Shown here piece by piece: positions 6,250-8,642 of a stretch of 8,642 bases of DNA. The DNA comes from a bacterium (GTDB taxonomy: Bacteria; Latescibacterota; UBA2968; GCA-2709665). The DNA lies in the NCBI GenBank assembly GCA_027619145.1, contig JAQCGA010000138.1:1-8642 (forward strand). Reading direction: 5' to 3'. The notes under the pieces were generated by a model, which was not told the DNA's origin, searched no databases, and saw only the letters and a list, made by a program, of their open reading frames with translations. The position numbers were made by a program, and so were the translations under genes. How positions within the stretch are numbered: position 1 is the first letter of the stretch; every line of letters begins with the position of its first letter.

Positions 6250-7086
6250 TTAGGCGGGTCCTGCCTGAGCAGATTCGTCTTCCGGGTCTGCGTTCACAAT
6301 GGGCCAGACCATGTTTTTTTGGATCTTGGCTTTGTAGGAAGCCCGGTCTGCTGCTTCAATGAGTTGGTCTTCACTGGTCATCGCGCGGGTCATCGTGCCT
6401 ACCCCAATACTGATGGTAACTGTTGCACGCAGGCCCGCAGTGCGCTGGGCTTCCAGAATTTCGGCGTGAATGCGCTGGGCAAGGCTCATTGCGGTTTCTC
6501 CACCTGTATGGGGGAGGAGGACCATGAATTCGTCGCCGCCGAACCGGGCCGGGAAATCTACCTCGCGGATCTGTGCGCGGATGTAGCGGCCAATAAATGC
6601 CAAAACGCGGTCGCCTTCGAGGTGGCCGTACGTGTCGTTGAAATTCTTGAACGCGTCGGTTTCGATGAACAGAATGGACAGGGGCAGGCTGTAACGCCGG
6701 GCGCGTCGAAATTCCTCTTGAAGCCGGGTTTCCAGAATATTTTTGGAGTAGAGGCCCGTGAGGTTGTCGTAAATGGCCGCGTTGATCAGGTCCCGCAGGG
6801 CGGTTTTTTTGAGCAGACAGAAATCGTCGATGGAAGTGTGCCATTCCGTTTTTTGGGCAAACAGGTCCAGGAGCGCCACTGCAAGATGTACTTCGCGACC
6901 CAGGCGAGATTGTAGCTCCTGGTGATGGGCCTCAAGGTTTTCCCGCAGGTTTGCAATTTCGATGCCTGTCAGGCTGGCCGGGAGGCCCAGAATGCCGTCC
7001 TCGCCGGAAGGAACTCCCGGTTCGTCGGGCCGGTTCAGGATTTGATCGACAAGGGCAAGCAGGTCGGTTTGCACGGCGGTTTTCAT
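6250..7086 (-). CDS. GGDEF-domain diguanylate cyclase
   Basis: The 278-residue product should make cyclic di-GMP from two GTP. The C-terminal GGDEF domain starts at YDNLTGLYSKN (106-116) and continues through FKNFNDTYGHLEGD (146-159) to an intact active-site GGDEF at 183-187. An RxxD inhibitory site (Arg174-Asp177) sits exactly five residues before it, so feedback inhibition by the product is expected. The first metal-binding Asp of the usual DxDxFK motif is Glu142 here (ETDAFK), a conservative but notable change. Residues 1-100 are helical, with a likely coiled coil around 44-75, and match no sensor domain I recognise. There are no transmembrane segments or phosphoacceptor motif, so it is probably a soluble regulator activated by dimerisation. 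I chose the ATG at 7086 because AGGAGA lies immediately upstream and a promoter lies at 7123-7151. The longer reading to 7218 would run through that promoter. Confidence 0.88.
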   Translation of the reverse strand: MKTAVQTDLLALVDQILNRPDEPGVPSGEDGILGLPASLTGIEIANLRENLEAHHQELQSRLGREVHLAVALLDLFAQKTEWHTSIDDFCLLKKTALRDLINAAIYDNLTGLYSKNILETRLQEEFRRARRYSLPLSILFIETDAFKNFNDTYGHLEGDRVLAFIGRYIRAQIREVDFPARFGGDEFMVLLPHTGGETAMSLAQRIHAEILEAQRTAGLRATVTISIGVGTMTRAMTSEDQLIEAADRASYKAKIQKNMVWPIVNADPEDESAQAGPA

Positions 7087-7122
7087 TTCTCCTGGGAGTG
7101 AAAGCTGTGGCGCAATTTTTGG

Positions 7123-7151
7123 AAAATAGCCAGTATATGCAAAAAAGTCAA
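7123..7151 (-). promoter_or_regulatory. Promoter of the GGDEF gene
   Basis: On the minus strand TTGACT (7151-7146, 5 of 6) is followed after 17 bp by TATTTT (7128-7123, 4 of 6). The predicted start near 7116 gives a leader of about 30 nt containing CCAGGAGAA just before the ATG at 7086. This supports the short start of the GGDEF protein. Confidence 0.6.
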
Positions 7152-7211
7152 TGGTTTTTGATGCTGGGTGTGTAGGCAGAGAAGCCGGAGGGATGCACTC
7201 CCATGATTGCA

Positions 7212-7240
7212 TTGACAAACCCGATTTCGGGCGTCATATT
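7212..7240 (+). promoter_or_regulatory. Promoter of the hydantoinase-like gene, with a small palindrome in the spacer
   Basis: A perfect TTGACA (7212-7217) is followed after exactly 17 bp by CATATT (7235-7240, 4 of 6). The start would be near 7247, giving a leader of about 70 nt. The spacer contains the inverted repeat CCCGA-TT-TCGGG (7220-7231). A protein bound there would block RNA polymerase, so it may be an operator, though five-base arms are weak evidence. Confidence 0.6.
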
Positions 7241-7299
7241 GGAGCATTAGGTGGCACGAAATGAGGGGATCTCGGTTTGGGTTCAGCTTTTTTATTGAT

Positions 7300-7307
7300 G
7301 GAGGAGG
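7300..7307 (+). promoter_or_regulatory. Shine-Dalgarno site that decides the GTG start of the hydantoinase-like gene
   Basis: GGAGGAGG lies 9 nt before the GTG at 7317, close to ideal spacing. A second in-frame GTG follows at 7320 (12 nt spacing) and is less favoured. The ATG at 7298 is out of frame. Confidence 0.7.
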
Positions 7308-7316
7308 CGGGTCGCC

Positions 7317-8642
7317 GTGGTGCAAGAAGAAAGTTCCTGTACGCTTGCAATTGATATTGGAGGCACCTTCACTGATCTGGTCTTGTTGGATTCGGGTACC
7401 GGACGGATGACGGTAGCCAAGGTACTTACGAGTTACCCGGACCCTTCCCAGGCGGTGCTGGAAGGGGTACGAGATTTACTCCAAGCCGCAGAGACTTCTC
7501 CGGCGTCTGTTGTGCGCACGATTCATGGGACCACCCTGGTAACCAATGCGTTGATTGAGCGCAAAGGAGTGCGCACAGGGCTGATTACAACCCGTGGGTT
7601 TCGGGACGCGCTGGAAATCGGGCGGGAAGGTCGATACGATATTTACGATCTATTGCTGAAACTTCCCTCGCCGTTGGTGGAACGCAGGCTCCGTCTGGAA
7701 GTTCTGGAGCGGACAAACGTGCGTGGCGAAGTTCTTGTTGATCTGGATGAAAAAGAGGTTTACCAGGTTTGTCGTGTGCTTCGGGATGAAGGTGTGGAAG
7801 CCGTTGCCATTTGTTTTTTGCACGCGTACGTGAACCCGGCGCACGAAATGAGGGCAGCAGAAGTAGTACGTGAGGTTATGCCTCATGTCGCGGTATCGGT
7901 GTCGCATGAGGTAGCGCCCGAACTGAGAGAGTATGAACGGACGTCTACGACTGTGGCCAACGCATATGTACAGCCGTTGGCAAGCAAGTACCTGCAACGG
8001 CTTGCTGGCGAGTTGAAAGCCTGCGGCGTGGAAGCACCGCTTCATATTATGCTGTCGAATGGAGGCACATGTTCGGTGGATACAGCCGCAGCTTTCCCGG
8101 TGCGGTTGGTGGAGTCTGGGCCCTGTGGCGGGGCGCTGGCCGCGCTGTACTGGGCACAGCGCCATGGGCGTGAGGAGGTGCTGGCGTTTGACATGGGGGG
8201 GACTACCGCCAAAGCAATTTTGAGCAAACAGGGCGGCTTTCCGGTTACAACAGAATCTGAAGTGGCGCGTGTGTATCGGTTCAAACGTGGGAGCGGGTTG
8301 CCCCTGATGGTGCCTGTTCTGGATATGATCGAGATTGGTGCCGGAGGCGGCAGTGTGGCGCACCTGAACGAGCTGGGTTTGCCCGCGGTTGGGCCTGAAA
8401 GTTCGGGGTCCACACCGGGGCCGGCGTGTTATGGGCGGGGAGGGAAAGAACCTACGGTAACAGATGCAGATCTGGTATTGGGGCTTTTGAATCCGGGTTA
8501 TTTTCTGGGTGGGCAAATGACTCTGGATCTGGCTGGAGCCGAGTTGGCTATTGCGGGTCTGGCAGAAAAGCTCGGAATGGATGTGCCGAGGATGGCCCGA
8601 GGGATCCACCAGATGGTAAACGAGAACATGGCCAATGCGGCT
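7317..8642 (+). CDS. Hydantoinase A / 5-oxoprolinase family ATP-dependent amidohydrolase subunit (3' end beyond window)
   Basis: The frame is open from the GTG at 7317 to the right edge (442 codons) and continues beyond it; full family members are near 690 residues. It belongs to the HyuA/5-oxoprolinase group, cytosolic enzymes that use ATP to open cyclic amides such as hydantoins or 5-oxoproline; related members carboxylate ketones such as acetone. The actin-like ATP-binding loop DIGGTFTD is at residues 13-20, HGTTLVTNALIERKG follows, then SHEVAPELREYERTSTTVANAYVQP, then SNGG and ESGPCGGALAA. The second phosphate loop DMGGTTAK begins at 292 and GSTPGPACYG lies at 364-373. A HyuB-type partner subunit is usually encoded just downstream but lies outside the window. 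Transcription should come from the promoter at 7212-7240, divergent from the GGDEF gene. The exact substrate cannot be told from this subunit. The two GTG codons at the start are the only uncertainty in the N-terminus. Confidence 0.9.
   Translation, partial: MVQEESSCTLAIDIGGTFTDLVLLDSGTGRMTVAKVLTSYPDPSQAVLEGVRDLLQAAETSPASVVRTIHGTTLVTNALIERKGVRTGLITTRGFRDALEIGREGRYDIYDLLLKLPSPLVERRLRLEVLERTNVRGEVLVDLDEKEVYQVCRVLRDEGVEAVAICFLHAYVNPAHEMRAAEVVREVMPHVAVSVSHEVAPELREYERTSTTVANAYVQPLASKYLQRLAGELKACGVEAPLHIMLSNGGTCSVDTAAAFPVRLVESGPCGGALAALYWAQRHGREEVLAFDMGGTTAKAILSKQGGFPVTTESEVARVYRFKRGSGLPLMVPVLDMIEIGAGGGSVAHLNELGLPAVGPESSGSTPGPACYGRGGKEPTVTDADLVLGLLNPGYFLGGQMTLDLAGAELAIAGLAEKLGMDVPRMARGIHQMVNENMANAA

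Noticed and set aside
7189..7212. Short inverted repeats (GGGA/TCCC and ATGCA/TGCAT) near the hydantoinase-like promoter
   Set aside because: Four- and five-base arms with long gaps are expected by chance and show no further symmetry.
7087..7218. Longer N-terminus for the GGDEF protein
   Set aside because: The extension covers a good promoter for the gene, and the ATG at 7086 has an AGGAGA ribosome site directly before it.
7650..8609. Long open frame on the minus strand (319 codons)
   Set aside because: It lies entirely antisense to the strongly supported HyuA-like gene, its composition (rich in Arg, His, Gln, Pro) is typical of a shadow frame, and no domain is recognisable.
1..8642. CRISPR array, insertion sequence, phage genes or attachment site at the tRNA
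   Set aside because: No spaced repeat series, transposase or integrase frame was seen, and neither half of the tRNA-Gly appears duplicated nearby.

Overview
The window reads as an ordinary bacterial chromosome segment at moderately high GC, with standard start and stop usage, sigma70-like promoters and intrinsic terminators. The gene set is a glyoxylate-type aminotransferase, an RlmI-like rRNA methyltransferase, a zinc-ribbon rhomboid, a heparinase II/III-like protein, a GGDEF protein and a hydantoinase/oxoprolinase subunit. This fits a free-living or host-associated Gram-negative bacterium that degrades polysaccharides. I cannot name a phylum from the sequence alone.

Layout, left to right. 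Positions 1-533 hold the C-terminal part of a class V (alanine/serine-glyoxylate) aminotransferase, interrupted by an in-frame TGA at 42-44 where the family has Trp. An RlmI-like methyltransferase (526-1731, +) overlaps its end by 8 bp. A rhomboid protease (1733-2515, -) converges on the methyltransferase with 1 bp between them. The first half of its N-terminal zinc ribbon lies upstream in another frame (2513-2567), separated at a run of seven A. The divergent intergenic region 2568-2806 holds a promoter for the rhomboid, a candidate promoter for the next gene, a plus-strand terminator-like hairpin and three copies of AACAGG. A heparinase II/III-family gene (2807-4777, +) then converges on a second class V aminotransferase (4840-5994, -), with a bidirectional terminator between them. 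Upstream of that aminotransferase are a tRNA-Gly(GCC) (6074-6149, -) and a strong hairpin (6029-6058). A diguanylate cyclase (6250-7086, -) and an HyuA/5-oxoprolinase-family gene (7317 to window end, +) diverge from a 230-bp region with a clear promoter on each strand.

The genes do not form one pathway. Two class V aminotransferases and an HyuA-like amidohydrolase point to amino-acid and nitrogen turnover, and the heparinase-like gene to handling of uronic-acid polysaccharides. I see no mobile element, CRISPR array or phage gene, and no convincing new multigene system. The most interesting points are the two apparent gene lesions (TGA in place of Trp, and the A7 frame break in the rhomboid zinc ribbon) and the RNA structures before the heparinase-like and aminotransferase genes.
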